A stretch of 64,000 nucleotides of DNA from Rhizobium sp. Root708 (GCF_001429725.1 NZ_LMHV01000006.1:88787-152786), one strand, 5' to 3'; counted from the stretch's first letter, positions 1-11,538 are shown. Notes: generated from the sequence alone by a model not told the origin. Numbers and translations are program-made.

Positions 1-115
1 CTTGCTCGGCAAAGGCTTTCACCATTTCTTCGCCAATGCCCGACGCACCGCCGGTGATCAGCACATTGCGGCCATTGAGCGAGGCGTAGCGGACGGAATC
101 GTAAGTCGACGACAT
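1..115 (-). CDS. SDR-family sugar dehydrogenase, N-terminal fragment
   Basis: Only the first 38 codons lie in the window. The protein begins MSSTYDSVRYASLNGRNVLI and continues into the TGGASGIG cofactor motif of classical short-chain dehydrogenases, which bind NAD(P). It follows the lactonase gene by 9 bases and is the last visible gene of the sugar operon. A dehydrogenase is the missing first step of a non-phosphorylative pathway: sugar to lactone, then lactone, acid and keto-deoxy acid. The substrate cannot be read from this fragment. Confidence 0.85.
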   Translation of the reverse strand, partial: MSSTYDSVRYASLNGRNVLITGGASGIGEEMVKAFAEQ

Positions 116-124
116 GAGAGGATC

Positions 125-1009
125 TCACACTTCGGGATCAAACAGAGTTTTGGGAAGACCGGCGACCTCGGTGCGCATCGAAAACAGCGCTCCCGACAGC
201 GGGTATTTGGCAAGCTCGGCGTCGGAGCGCCCGACGCGCGCGCTGGTGCAATAGAGCGTTTTCATATCTGGTCCGCCGAACGTCACCATGGTCGGGCAGA
301 GAGCCGGGACCTGGTATTCCGCCAGCATATTGCCGTCCGGATCATAACGCTGGACCCGTCCGCCTTCGAAAAGCGCCGTCCAATAGCAGCCCTCAACGTC
401 GACTGCGCCGCCGTCCGGCCGGCCTTTGTCGGTATCGTTCCCGAACTTGGCGAAGACCTGCCGATTGCTGGCCGTGCCGCGCGTCGGCTCATAATCGAAG
501 GTGTAGAGCGTGTAGCGAAGCGTATCGGAGTGATAAAGCCGCTTTCCATCCGGCGAGAATGCAACCCCGTTCGAGGTCAGCAGGCCGGAAGCGAGCGAGG
601 CAAGCCCGTCGCGATCGAACCGGTAAAGGCTGGCGATCCCCCGTTCCCGCGTCTCGTCGACAGTACCCGCGACAAAGCGTCCCGCCGGATCGACCATGCC
701 GTCATTGAAGCGACTGATCGCCTGGTCCTCGGGATTGTCGGCAAGCTTGCGCAGGAGCGCGCCTTTTTCGTCGAGAAGCCATAGGCCGGAGCGGAGACCC
801 GCAATGAACCCACCACCCTTTGCAAGCCCGATGCATCCGACTTCCTCGGGCAGCTTCAGGGCCATCAATTGCTGCGACAGCGGATCGAAGCGGTGGATTC
901 GGCAGGCCTTGATGTCGACGAAATAGAGCACCTGCTCGGTGACTGACCACAGCGGGCACTCGCCAAGAAGGGTGTTCGCCTCAAGAACGGATGTGAAGCC
1001 GGTGCTCAC
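125..1009 (-). CDS. SMP-30/gluconolactonase-family lactonase
   Basis: A six-bladed beta-propeller hydrolase of the SMP-30/LRE family, expected to open a sugar lactone to the aldonic acid with a bound divalent metal. Family landmarks are visible: LLGECPLW near the N-terminus (metal-binding Glu), SRFNDGMVDPAGRF, TSNGVAFSPDGK and GRPDGGAVD. I prefer the GTG start at 1009, which gives 294 residues, because GAGG precedes it and it lies 10 bases after the aldolase stop. A longer ATG start at 1063 would overlap the aldolase gene. It sits between aldolase and dehydrogenase genes, as expected for an oxidative sugar pathway. Confidence 0.88.
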   Translation of the reverse strand: MSTGFTSVLEANTLLGECPLWSVTEQVLYFVDIKACRIHRFDPLSQQLMALKLPEEVGCIGLAKGGGFIAGLRSGLWLLDEKGALLRKLADNPEDQAISRFNDGMVDPAGRFVAGTVDETRERGIASLYRFDRDGLASLASGLLTSNGVAFSPDGKRLYHSDTLRYTLYTFDYEPTRGTASNRQVFAKFGNDTDKGRPDGGAVDVEGCYWTALFEGGRVQRYDPDGNMLAEYQVPALCPTMVTFGGPDMKTLYCTSARVGRSDAELAKYPLSGALFSMRTEVAGLPKTLFDPEV

Positions 1010-1019
1010 CGTCGCCACC

Positions 1020-1820
1020 TCAGTAAGCGGCGGCCGGCAATGCCGGCTTGGCCGCGCCGCCATTCAAGACGCCAAGCCATTCATTGGCGCGGCCGGTCAT
1101 CATCGCAAGGTCGGAAGCGATCGCCGCAAAGCTGTAGCCGTATCCGATAAACCTCTGAACCATCTCGGGGTTGGGCCCGACGATGCCGATCGGCTTGCCG
1201 GCGGAACGCGCGTCCTTCGCGGCCTTCTCGATCAGTGCCTGAACCTCGGGGTGAGCGATATTGCCGATGTGTCCCATCGCCGCCGACAGATCACCCGGGC
1301 CGACGAATACACCGTCGATACCCTCGACAGCGGCGATGTCAGGCAGTCGCTCGATCGCTTCGGGCGTTTCGAGCTGCACGATCGTGCAGATCTGATCATT
1401 GGCACGCTTCAGATAGTCGGGGATCGTGCCGAACTTCGAGCCGCGGTGAACGGCAGCGACACCGCGAACACCGAGTGGCGGATAGCGCGTATACGACGCA
1501 GCAGCTTTTGCTTCCTCCGCTGTCTGGACGAAAGGCAGCATGACTGTACGTGCGCCGGCATCGAGGACGCGCTTGACCAGCACCTGATCATTCCAGGCAA
1601 GGCGAACGACGGGTTCAGCCGGCGTGCAGCCAACGGCCCGTAGGATCTGGGCGAGGTCGGAGACCTCGATCGGCACATGCTCCATGTCGACCACGAGGAA
1701 ATCGAAACCTACGTAGCCAAGGGCCTCTGCCGTCGACGGCGCTGCGGCCATCAGCCACGTACCAAGGGGAGTGCGTTCGCCAGCTTCAATCCAGCTCTTG
1801 AAATTGTTGGTGAGGCTCAT
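1020..1820 (-). CDS. HpcH/HpaI-family 2-keto-3-deoxy sugar-acid aldolase
   Basis: A 266-residue class II aldolase of the HpcH/HpaI family. Visible signatures are VVDMEHVPIE (base and metal region), the Arg of VVRLAW, the metal-ligand Glu in VQLETPEAIE and the Asp in FVGPGDLSAAMG. The family cleaves 2-keto-3-deoxy acids to pyruvate and an aldehyde. Here the substrate should be the product of the neighbouring dehydratase. The gene lies 10 bases downstream of the dehydratase. It could equally act on a keto-deoxy pentonate, hexonate or rhamnonate. Confidence 0.87.
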   Translation of the reverse strand: MSLTNNFKSWIEAGERTPLGTWLMAAAPSTAEALGYVGFDFLVVDMEHVPIEVSDLAQILRAVGCTPAEPVVRLAWNDQVLVKRVLDAGARTVMLPFVQTAEEAKAAASYTRYPPLGVRGVAAVHRGSKFGTIPDYLKRANDQICTIVQLETPEAIERLPDIAAVEGIDGVFVGPGDLSAAMGHIGNIAHPEVQALIEKAAKDARSAGKPIGIVGPNPEMVQRFIGYGYSFAAIASDLAMMTGRANEWLGVLNGGAAKPALPAAAY

Positions 1821-1830
1821 GCTCGTGTCC

Positions 1831-3576
1831 TTAGAAAATGACCGGATCCGGCACGACGGCCGTTCCGCTCAGGAAATCGAAATCGCAACCCTGGTCCGCC
1901 TGGCTGACATGCTGCTGGTAGAGAGCGGCAAAGGAGCGCTGATAGACGGGTGCCGTAGGCTTCCACTCACGACGGCGCCGTTCGAGTTCGGCCTCGTCGA
2001 CCTTCATGTTGATGGAGCCGGCAGCAACGTCGAGTTCCACCAGATCGCCGGTCTTTAGCAGAGCAAGCGGGCCGCCGATTGCGGCCTCTGGAGAGACATG
2101 CAGAATGCAGGTGCCGTAGTGCGTGCCGCTCATGCGTCCGTCGCAGATGCGCACCATGTCGCGCACACCCTGCTTGAGGAGTTTTTTCGGGATCGGCAGA
2201 TTGCCCCATTCCGGCATTCCGGGCGCCCCGACGGGACCGGCATTACGAAGGACGATGACGGTATCTTCGGTGATGTCGAGATCGGGATCATCGAGGGTCT
2301 TGTTCATGACCGCGGGATTGTCGAAGACAATTGCGGGACCGACATGCTTCAGGAACTTCGGATTGGCGGCCGACGATTTCATGACCGCGCCATTCGGAGC
2401 GAGGTTTCCGCGCAATACCTCGAGCGTCTTGCCGCGCGACAGCGGCACTACGGGATTGTCTTCGCCGCGGATGACGTCGTCATTCCAGCATTCGGCATCG
2501 GAAATGTTGTCGCCGAGCGTGCGTCCGTTCACGGTCAGGCAGTCAAGCTCCAGCCGATGCGAGAACTTCTTCAGGAGTGCCAGCAATCCGCCCGCAAAAT
2601 AGAAATCCTCCATCAGGAACTCGCCCGAAGGGAACACATTGGCTGCGACGGGGACCTTTGCGGCCATCGCCGCCATGTCGTCGAGCGTGAGTGAAACGCC
2701 GGCACGCTTGGCCATGGCGACGAGGTGGACGGCGGCATTGGTCGAGCCACCAAGCGCCATATAAGCGACAAGTCCATTGAAGAAGCTTGCGCGATTGAGG
2801 ATGTTGGAGGGCTTCAGATCCTCCCAGACCATCTCGACGATCCGCACGCCGCAGGCAGACGCCATGCGCGGATGTCCGGAATCGACTGCCGGGATCGAGG
2901 AGGCGCCCGGCAGCGTCAGGCCCATGGCGTCGACGATCGAAGTCATTGTCGAGGCCGTGCCGATGGTGTTGCAGGTGCCGGCCGAGCGGGTCATGCGGCT
3001 TTCGAGATCAACCCAATCCGACTGGGTGATATTTCCGGCCCGCAGTTCGTCCCAGTACTTCTTGGTATGGGTTCCCGCACCGGTCTTCGTACCGCGCCAT
3101 TGTCCGTTCGACATCGGACCGGCCGGACAGAAGATAACGGGAATGTCCATCGAGATCGCGCCCATCAGAAGCGCCGGCGTGGATTTGTCGCAGCCGCCAA
3201 GCAGAACAGCACCGTCGATCGGATGCGATCTGAGCAGTTCCTCGCATTCCATCGCCAGGAAGTTGCGATAGAGCATGGTGGTCGGCTTGACCATGACCTC
3301 ACCGACCGAGAGGGCCGGCATCTCGACCGGGTAGCCGCCGGCCTGCCAGACGCCACGCTTGACCGCCTCGGCGCGATCGCGCAGGTGGGCGTGGCAGGGG
3401 CTCATTTCGCTCCAGGTGTTGATGATGCCGATGACCGGCCGTCCCACGAACTCGTCGCGGCGCATGCCCATCTGCTGGGTACGCTGGCGATGCGCGAAGC
3501 CACGCATGTCGTCGGAGGCAAACCAGCGCTGGCTGCGAAGGTCGGCAAGATCACGTTTTGCTTTCACGCCGGTCAT
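1831..3576 (-). CDS. IlvD/Edd-family aldonate (sugar-acid) dehydratase
   Basis: A 581-residue iron-sulfur dehydratase, normal length for the pentonate/hexonate branch of IlvD/Edd. The cluster cysteines fall in MSPCHAH, LLGGCDKSTP and SAGTCNTIG, and the C-terminal RMSGTHYGTC motif of the active site is present. It resembles rhizobial L-arabinonate/D-xylonate dehydratases more than dihydroxyacid dehydratase IlvD. The start at 3576 (MTGVKAKRD) overlaps the upstream permease stop as ATGA, giving translational coupling. The open frame runs further upstream but is only a shadow of the permease. Product: a 2-keto-3-deoxy acid for the adjacent aldolase. Confidence 0.9.
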   Translation of the reverse strand: MTGVKAKRDLADLRSQRWFASDDMRGFAHRQRTQQMGMRRDEFVGRPVIGIINTWSEMSPCHAHLRDRAEAVKRGVWQAGGYPVEMPALSVGEVMVKPTTMLYRNFLAMECEELLRSHPIDGAVLLGGCDKSTPALLMGAISMDIPVIFCPAGPMSNGQWRGTKTGAGTHTKKYWDELRAGNITQSDWVDLESRMTRSAGTCNTIGTASTMTSIVDAMGLTLPGASSIPAVDSGHPRMASACGVRIVEMVWEDLKPSNILNRASFFNGLVAYMALGGSTNAAVHLVAMAKRAGVSLTLDDMAAMAAKVPVAANVFPSGEFLMEDFYFAGGLLALLKKFSHRLELDCLTVNGRTLGDNISDAECWNDDVIRGEDNPVVPLSRGKTLEVLRGNLAPNGAVMKSSAANPKFLKHVGPAIVFDNPAVMNKTLDDPDLDITEDTVIVLRNAGPVGAPGMPEWGNLPIPKKLLKQGVRDMVRICDGRMSGTHYGTCILHVSPEAAIGGPLALLKTGDLVELDVAAGSINMKVDEAELERRRREWKPTAPVYQRSFAALYQQHVSQADQGCDFDFLSGTAVVPDPVIF

Positions 3577-4427
3577 CCCTTGATACCGCCTGCTGTCAGA
3601 CCGGATACGACGCGCTCCTGGAAGATAACGATCAGGACGGCGACCGGCACGATACCGACCACGAGTGCGGCTGAAATCACCGGCCACGGGAAGGCAAACT
3701 CGCCTTGATAGAGCTGGATGCCGACAGGAAGCGTGCGAAGCTGCGGATTGGAATTGAACGACAGGGCGAGGAGGAATTCGTCCCAGGCATTGACGAAGGC
3801 GAGGATGCCGGCGGTGAAGACGCCAGGTGCACAGAGCGGCACCACCACCTTGAACAGCGCACCAAGCCGCGTGCAGCCATCGATCATCGCGGCGTTCTCG
3901 AGATCGCGCGGAATTCCCTCGAAGAACGACACCAGCATCAGCGTGCATACCGGCAGGCTGAGCACAGTGTATGGCAAGACCAGTGCCGTCCAGCTGTTGA
4001 GGAGGTTCAGCGTCCGCATGATTTCGAAGAGCGGGACGAGCAACGTTACCAGCGGGAACGTCGAGACAGCGATGATGGCTGCAAGAATGAGCCCGCGACG
4101 CTTCAGGTTCAGGCGTGCGAGAGCGTAGGCTGCGAGCACCGAGATAAGCAGCGTCAGCACGGTCGAGAGGAGCGCCACCATGAGACTGTTGAACAGAAAC
4201 AGGTGAAGCGGCTGGTCCGAAAAGGCCTGCATGTAATTCTGCAGCGTCGGCGCGTGCGGAAACCAGGTGATCGGCTTGGCTGTCAGCTCGCCTTCCGTTT
4301 TCAGCGAGGTGAACAGGATCCACATCGCTGGAAACATACCGTTGACGAGCAGGATGATGGCGGCGATCGCGCGAAGCGGCTTGCCGGAAAGAAGGCTGCC
4401 AGACCCCGATGCAGTGGTGGTGGTCAT
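3573..4427 (-). CDS. Sugar ABC transporter permease, MalG type
   Basis: A 284-residue inner-membrane permease of the CUT1 family. About six hydrophobic segments are visible, beginning with the one at residues 18-40. The coupling EAA loop near residues 175-200 reads ENAAMIDGCTRLGALFKVV and is followed by PLCAPGVF. With the preceding MalF-type permease it forms the membrane channel. It starts 4 bases after that gene and overlaps the dehydratase start by 4 bases. Confidence 0.93.
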   Translation of the reverse strand: MTTTTASGSGSLLSGKPLRAIAAIILLVNGMFPAMWILFTSLKTEGELTAKPITWFPHAPTLQNYMQAFSDQPLHLFLFNSLMVALLSTVLTLLISVLAAYALARLNLKRRGLILAAIIAVSTFPLVTLLVPLFEIMRTLNLLNSWTALVLPYTVLSLPVCTLMLVSFFEGIPRDLENAAMIDGCTRLGALFKVVVPLCAPGVFTAGILAFVNAWDEFLLALSFNSNPQLRTLPVGIQLYQGEFAFPWPVISAALVVGIVPVAVLIVIFQERVVSGLTAGGIKG

Positions 4428-4431
4428 TGCG

Positions 4432-5367
4432 TTACTCCTTGGTGCGGATCATGCGCAGGTAGACGGCGGTGACGCACATGGAGAGCGCGAACATCACGAC
4501 GGCAAGCGCGGAGCCGTAACCGAGATCGAGGAAGGAGACGGTGTTCTGGTGGATGTACATGGCAAGTGTCGCCGTGGACGTACCGGGACCACCACCCGTC
4601 ATCATGTAAGGGATATCGAAGGTCTGCAGCGACGTGATCGTACGGAAGATCAGGGCAACGACGATCGAAGGCTTCAACAGCGGCAGCGTGATCTCGAAGA
4701 ACTGGCGGAAACGACCGGCACCGTCGACATCGGCTGCTTCATAGAGCGAACGCGGGATGGTCTGCAGACCGGCCAGGATGATCAGCGCCATGAAGGACGA
4801 GGTCTTCCAGATGATCGTCAGGCAGATTGCGGCAAATGCCCAGTTCGGCGAATTGAACCAGATGACGCCGGGCAGACCGAGGCGGTTCAGGACATCGTTG
4901 ACGACGCCGTACTCGGAATGGAAGAACCACGCGAAGATCAGGCCGGCAAAGGAAAGCGGAAGAGCCCAGGGGATCAGAAGCGACAGGCGAACAGGCCACT
5001 GGGTGCGAAACGGCAGGTTTGCCATCAGCGCTAGCCCAAGCCCGACAATGAGTGCGCCCGGAACGGTAATCAGGGTGATGAGCACGGTGTTCCAGGTGGT
5101 TTCCCAGAAGACCGGATCGTCGATCATCAGCTGGTAGTTTTCGAAGCCGACGAACTCGGCCGGCAGGCCCGACGTTAGCGACAGGCTGAAGAAGCTCGTA
5201 TAGGCGAGCCGACAGACAGGGTAGACGATGATCAAGGCAAGCAGGAGGGCCGCCGGAGCAAGCAGGAGGATGGCCAGCGATCTATCACTGAGGTCCAGCC
5301 ACCGCACCCATGCAGCCTGGCGCGGCTCGTCATCGGCGCTGATCTTGAGGGAGGTTGTGGTCGCCAT
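4432..5367 (-). CDS. Sugar ABC transporter permease, MalF type
   Basis: A 311-residue CUT1 permease. The first hydrophobic helix is SLAILLLAPAALLLALIIVY, and the ATPase-coupling loop reads YEAADVDGAGRFRQFFEITL near residues 205-225. The C-terminal GGGPGTSTATLAMY segment is typical of MalF/UgpA-like proteins. It lies 63 bases downstream of the binding-protein gene in the same operon. Confidence 0.93.
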   Translation of the reverse strand: MATTTSLKISADDEPRQAAWVRWLDLSDRSLAILLLAPAALLLALIIVYPVCRLAYTSFFSLSLTSGLPAEFVGFENYQLMIDDPVFWETTWNTVLITLITVPGALIVGLGLALMANLPFRTQWPVRLSLLIPWALPLSFAGLIFAWFFHSEYGVVNDVLNRLGLPGVIWFNSPNWAFAAICLTIIWKTSSFMALIILAGLQTIPRSLYEAADVDGAGRFRQFFEITLPLLKPSIVVALIFRTITSLQTFDIPYMMTGGGPGTSTATLAMYIHQNTVSFLDLGYGSALAVVMFALSMCVTAVYLRMIRTKE

Positions 5368-5430
5368 GGCAAGTGTTCCGGTCCATCGGGTGGTTTAGAA
5401 GGGCGACCGGAGGCCGCCCTCTACGATTGA

Positions 5431-7795
<2,365 letters not shown>

Positions 7796-7852
7796 GATTT
7801 CCTCCCAAAGCGCGATGCAGTCTGTCGCTCATCGCTGTATCAAGGTGGGCTT

Positions 7853-7868
7853 ATCATAGCGCTACGAT
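7853..7868. promoter_or_regulatory. Palindromic LacI-family operator
   Basis: ATCATAGCGCTACGAT is a 16-base palindrome with one mismatched pair, centred on AGCGCT. LacI/GalR operators usually have a central CG in an even palindrome. It lies in the 266-base divergent region between the ATPase gene and the lacI-type regulator, close to where the operon promoter should be. Binding by the adjacent regulator is inferred. Confidence 0.6.
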
Positions 7869-8061
7869 TTAAGAAGATCAAGACCCGATGTTTTGCGCTT
7901 GTTTCAGAAGCAATCGGCAGAACGCTTATCGATCCTGAAAGCGGATCAAATTGCTTATTTTCAATAGTTTAGTTGAATTGACGAGAATACCCGCCTTGCA
8001 TTTTCGCTGTTCACCGCCTATCATCATCGAACTTTGCAGCGCTGCGAAATTGAGGCAAGCC

Positions 8062-9093
8062 ATGGAAGCGACAAAGCGGCACCGCCGCAAGATGCAGAGC
8101 GTGACGATGATGGATGTGGCCGAGCGCGCGCAGGTATCGCCGTCAACGGTTTCGCTCTATCTGCGCAAGCCCGACGCCGTTTCGGCCACGGCAAGCCGCG
8201 CCATCGCGGAGGCGATCGACGCGCTCAGATATGTCCCCAACCTCATGGCCGGGGGACTGGCCGCTGCATCCTCTCGCGCTGTCAGCGTTATCGTCCCGTC
8301 CGTTCGCAATGCGTTTTTCGCGGAAACGGTCGCGACCATGCAGGCCGAGCTCGGCAAGGAGCGCCTGCAGGTCATGCTGGGACATTCGGAATATAGCGAG
8401 CGCGAGGAGGAGAACCTCGTCAAAATGGCGCTGTCATGGAAACCCGCGGCTGTCGTCTTGACCGGCCTATCGCATAGCGCAACGACGCGCAGGCTCTTGA
8501 AGGACGGCAATGTGCCGGTGCTCGAATTATGGGAGCTGGGACGCGAGCCGATCGATATGGCGGTCGGCTTTTACCATGAACAGGTCGGTAGCACTGCCGC
8601 AACACATCTTGTCCAGCGAGGCAGAAAGCGTCTGCTTTTCCTCGGAGCGCGACTGCAGGAGGACAGAAGGGCGACATTGCGCGCCGATGGTTTCCTGAAG
8701 ACAGCTCGGGAGACGGAAGGCGTCAGCGCCGAGATCGTCCAGCACCCGGCTCCCGCCAATGCCGCGATCGGTGCCATGCTGCTCGCGGAGGCGATCAGAA
8801 AGTATCCTGACATAGATGCGGTCGCCTGCTCGAATGACCACATCGCGCTCGGCGTCATCTTTGAATGCCAGCGGATCGGCGTGCAGATTCCAGAGCGCTT
8901 GTCGGTGATAGGTTTCGGCGACCTCAGCTTCAGTGCCGCATGCAATCCCGCCCTGACGACGATAAGGCCACCCGGCGACCTTATCGGCACAGAGGCAGCA
9001 CGCCTTATTCTCGATCGGATACACGAATCCGGCAGGGCAGCTTCCTCGGTCATCGATACGAGGTTTACCCTTCTGCAGAGGCAGAGCAGCTAA
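8062..9093 (+). CDS. LacI-family transcriptional regulator of the sugar operon
   Basis: A 343-residue repressor. The N-terminal helix-turn-helix reads MMDVAERAQVSPSTVSLYLR, followed by the hinge helix LRYVPNLMAGGLAAAS. A periplasmic-binding-type effector domain fills the rest, with the typical VACSNDHIALGV and SVIGFGDL segments. The ATG at 8062 is preceded by GAGG 6 bases upstream. The longer frame from 7951 runs through the promoter region. Transcription is divergent from the sugar operon, so it very likely senses the sugar or a pathway intermediate. Confidence 0.92.
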   Translation: MEATKRHRRKMQSVTMMDVAERAQVSPSTVSLYLRKPDAVSATASRAIAEAIDALRYVPNLMAGGLAAASSRAVSVIVPSVRNAFFAETVATMQAELGKERLQVMLGHSEYSEREEENLVKMALSWKPAAVVLTGLSHSATTRRLLKDGNVPVLELWELGREPIDMAVGFYHEQVGSTAATHLVQRGRKRLLFLGARLQEDRRATLRADGFLKTARETEGVSAEIVQHPAPANAAIGAMLLAEAIRKYPDIDAVACSNDHIALGVIFECQRIGVQIPERLSVIGFGDLSFSAACNPALTTIRPPGDLIGTEAARLILDRIHESGRAASSVIDTRFTLLQRQSS

Positions 9094-9166
9094 GCTTATA
9101 ATGTTCGGGAAACAGACCGGTTAGAGGACTGGCGCCACCGGCGCAGCGCCAGTCAATGGAATCAGA

Positions 9167-9487
9167 TCAGTTGTCGTATTCTCTGCAGGCGTCGCTAATG
9201 GATGCGCCGCTTTCGCCACCGCGCGTATCAACGCCCATGCCCTGCTGCGGCATGCCCGGACAATTGAGTGTCTTAGGCTCGGTTACAATACTTTGGGTGG
9301 TCGTCGGATCCACACCCGGCGAAACAACGATCGGATGTGTGCCGTTATCGCCGCTCGTGTAATCTGACGAAAAGCTGGGGCTCACTGAGCCGCTGTTTGT
9401 CGGGCCTGCGTCCATGTTGGACTGAGCATAGGCCGAACCGGCAAGACCAAGGGTTAGCGCGGATGCCAACAGGATGTAACGACGCAT
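9167..9487 (-). CDS. Small secreted protein of unknown function
   Basis: A 106-residue protein with a clear signal peptide: MRRYILLASALTLGLAGSAY, then AQ. The mature part is rich in Ser, Gly, Thr and Asn and has two cysteines (NCPGMPQQ and DACREYDN). I recognise no domain. It is monocistronic on the minus strand. A close match to the general-stress EcfG promoter lies 39 bases upstream, suggesting stress-induced expression. Confidence 0.7.
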   Translation of the reverse strand: MRRYILLASALTLGLAGSAYAQSNMDAGPTNSGSVSPSFSSDYTSGDNGTHPIVVSPGVDPTTTQSIVTEPKTLNCPGMPQQGMGVDTRGGESGASISDACREYDN

Positions 9488-9525
9488 AGCGTTTTCTCCT
9501 CATTTTGCTTTGGTAACGTTGAGAA

Positions 9526-9550
9526 AACCCATGGCATTGCGCATTGTTCC
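9526..9550 (-). promoter_or_regulatory. Candidate EcfG/RpoE2 general-stress promoter
   Basis: On the minus strand GGAAC (9550-9546) is followed after exactly 16 bases by GGTT (9529-9526). This matches the alphaproteobacterial EcfG consensus GGAAC-N16/17-CGTT except for the first -10 base. A start near 9519 would leave a leader of about 30 bases before the small secreted protein. Confidence 0.5.
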
Positions 9551-9626
9551 CCGATCTCCCCGCTCGATCTGAATGGTTAACAATCTTGCAAATTTGAGGC
9601 TGCGCGCGACCGGCGTTTACCTTTTG

Positions 9627-9668
9627 TTAACCAAATCGGCACTAAATCGGATCAACGATTTCTTAACC
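9627..9668 (+). promoter_or_regulatory. CtrA-type half-sites upstream of minC
   Basis: TTAACC occurs at 9627-9632 and again at 9663-9668, the latter ending 3 bases before the minC ATG. A further TTAAC lies at 9577. TTAACC is the CtrA half-site in alphaproteobacteria, and min genes are known CtrA targets in Sinorhizobium. No perfect TTAA-N7-TTAA site is present here, so control by CtrA is an inference. Confidence 0.4.
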
Positions 9669-9671
9669 TAG

Positions 9672-10394
9672 ATGACCAAAGTGCTAACAGACGCTCGCTC
9701 GATCCGTATCAAGGGCCGCTCTTTCCTGGCGGTCATGCTGTCGCCCGACCTTCCCTTCGATGATTGGTTGGTTCGCCTGGACGATCTGGCCGCCCGATCC
9801 GCCGGCTTCTTCCTCGGAAGACCCGTCGTTCTCGATGTGACGGACCTGCCGATCGATCGGAAACAGTTGAAGGAACTGATTTCCGAGCTGGCGGCCCGCA
9901 ACGTCTCGATCATGGGAATCGAGGGTGGGAGGCCGTCGGTCCTCGGCCCTGGCATGCCACCGGCGCTCAAGGGCGGCAAACCGGTTTCCGACTTCGATCT
10001 GCCGAAGCAAGAGGCCGCGGCAGCACCCGAAGCCGCCTCCGTTCAAGCCGAGAGCCGGCCAACCTTGCAGTCGATCGTCATCCGCGAGCCGGTACGATCC
10101 GGCCAATCGGTCATCTTCCCGGAAGGGGATGTGACGATCATCGGATCGGTCGCATCCGGCTCCGAGATCGTCGCCGGTGGTTCGGTTCATATCTATGGAA
10201 CGCTGCGTGGCCGCGTCATGGCCGGTTCGCTTGGAAATGCATCGGCGCGTATCTTTTGCCGCAAACTCGAGGCCGAGCTGGTGGCCATCGACGGAATCTA
10301 CAAAACAGCCGAAGACATGGCTCCCGAGCTGCACGGACAATCTGTTCAGCTTTGGCTCGAGGGCGATGCGATCAGAGCAGAGAAACTTATCTGA
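9672..10394 (+). CDS. minC: Septum-site determining protein MinC
   Basis: A 240-residue FtsZ inhibitor. The N-terminal domain (residues 1-105, from TKVLTDARSIRIKGRSF) is followed by an Ala/Pro-rich linker. The C-terminal right-handed beta-helix domain has the hallmark GQSVIFPEGDVTIIGSVASG and HIYGTLRGRVMAG. MinC with MinD blocks Z-ring assembly near the poles. The ATG at 9672 has no good ribosome site and follows TTAACC at once. A GTG at 9681 is the alternative start. It is first in minCDE. Confidence 0.95.
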   Translation: MTKVLTDARSIRIKGRSFLAVMLSPDLPFDDWLVRLDDLAARSAGFFLGRPVVLDVTDLPIDRKQLKELISELAARNVSIMGIEGGRPSVLGPGMPPALKGGKPVSDFDLPKQEAAAAPEAASVQAESRPTLQSIVIREPVRSGQSVIFPEGDVTIIGSVASGSEIVAGGSVHIYGTLRGRVMAGSLGNASARIFCRKLEAELVAIDGIYKTAEDMAPELHGQSVQLWLEGDAIRAEKLI

Positions 10395-10426
10395 GCCGAG
10401 GCCCGGCCGGAAAACAGGAGAGTAAG

Positions 10427-11245
10427 ATGGGGAAAGTCATCGTCGTCACCTCGGGTAAAGGCGGAGTGGGCAAGACAACCTCCACCGCCGCGCTCGGGGC
10501 AGCTCTGGCTCAGCAGAACCAGAAGGTCGTTGTCGTGGATTTCGACGTCGGCCTCCGGAACCTCGACCTCGTCATGGGAGCCGAGCGCCGCGTGGTCTAC
10601 GACCTGGTCAACGTGATCCAGGGCGACGCCAAGCTGTCGCAGGCGCTGATCCGCGACAAGCGATTGGAAACGCTGTTCCTTCTGCCCGCCTCCCAGACGC
10701 GCGACAAGGACAACCTGACGCCTGAGGGTGTCGAGCGGGTCATCAGCGATCTGAAGCGCCATTTCGACTGGATCATCTGCGACAGCCCGGCCGGCATCGA
10801 ACGCGGCGCCACGCTCGCCATGCGCCATGCCGACGTCGCCGTGGTCGTTACCAATCCTGAAGTCTCCTCTGTTCGCGATTCCGACCGCATTATCGGTCTG
10901 CTCGATTCCAAGACGGTCAAGGCGGAACGCGGAGAGCGGATGGAGAAGCACCTGCTTCTCACGCGATACGACACGACGCGCGCGGAGCGCGGCGACATGC
11001 TCAAGGTGGATGATGTCCTCGAGATCCTGTCGATTCCGCTGCTCGGCATCGTGCCCGAGAGCACCGACGTCTTGCGCGCTTCCAACATCGGCGCGCCCGT
11101 AACACTCGCCGACGCCCGCAGCGCTCCGGCACTCGCCTATTTCGAGGCTGCTCGCAGGCTCAAAGGCGAAGATCTGCCCGTTACGATACCGGGCGAAAAG
11201 CGCGGCATCTTCGGCAAGATCTTTGGTCGGAGGGCAGCAGCATGA
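10427..11245 (+). CDS. minD: Septum-site determining ATPase MinD
   Basis: A 272-residue ParA/Mrp-family ATPase. The deviant Walker A motif GKGGVGKTT is at residues 10-18. Other family segments are [14 protein letters not shown], the switch [10 protein letters not shown] and [15 protein letters not shown]. The C-terminal basic, hydrophobic tail ([13 protein letters not shown]) is the membrane-targeting helix. The start at 10427 has AGGAG upstream. The stop overlaps the minE start as ATGA. Confidence 0.97.
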   Translation: MGKVIVVTSGKGGVGKTTSTAALGAALAQQNQKVVVVDFDVGLRNLDLVMGAERRVVYDLVNVIQGDAKLSQALIRDKRLETLFLLPASQTRDKDNLTPEGVERVISDLKRHFDWIICDSPAGIERGATLAMRHADVAVVVTNPEVSSVRDSDRIIGLLDSKTVKAERGERMEKHLLLTRYDTTRAERGDMLKVDDVLEILSIPLLGIVPESTDVLRASNIGAPVTLADARSAPALAYFEAARRLKGEDLPVTIPGEKRGIFGKIFGRRAAA

Positions 11246-11502
11246 GCATCTTCAAGCTTTTCAACAAACAGCGAACGGCGCCGGCAGCGCGAGAGCGCCT
11301 GCAAGTCCTGCTGGCTCACGAGCGTATCTCGGCCAGCTCCGATCTGGTCTCCATACTGCGCGAGGAAATTCTCGCCGTCATCGCAAAGCACGTCGAGCTC
11401 GATAACGACCGGGTTCACGTCAAGATCGATCGCGACGAACATATGTCGATCCTTGAGATCGACGTCGAAATTCCTCTGAAAGGCAACGCAAAGGCCGCCT
11501 GA
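11242..11502 (+). CDS. minE: Cell division topological specificity factor MinE
   Basis: An 86-residue protein of standard MinE length. The N-terminal [10 protein letters not shown] is the membrane-binding, MinD-activating segment. [13 protein letters not shown] is the contact helix, and the beta-rich dimer domain ends in [20 protein letters not shown]. MinE stimulates MinD ATPase and drives pole-to-pole movement. It overlaps minD by 4 bases and is followed by a strong terminator. Confidence 0.97.
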   Translation: MSIFKLFNKQRTAPAARERLQVLLAHERISASSDLVSILREEILAVIAKHVELDNDRVHVKIDRDEHMSILEIDVEIPLKGNAKAA

Positions 11503-11538
11503 GAGCACAGACTTCACCAGCCGCCACAGCTCTACTTG

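Noticed and set aside
1831..4323. Open frame of 830 codons that would fuse a long N-terminus to the dehydratase
   Set aside because: The extra part overlaps the MalG-type permease in another frame and has no domain character; the coupled start at 3576 gives the normal family length.
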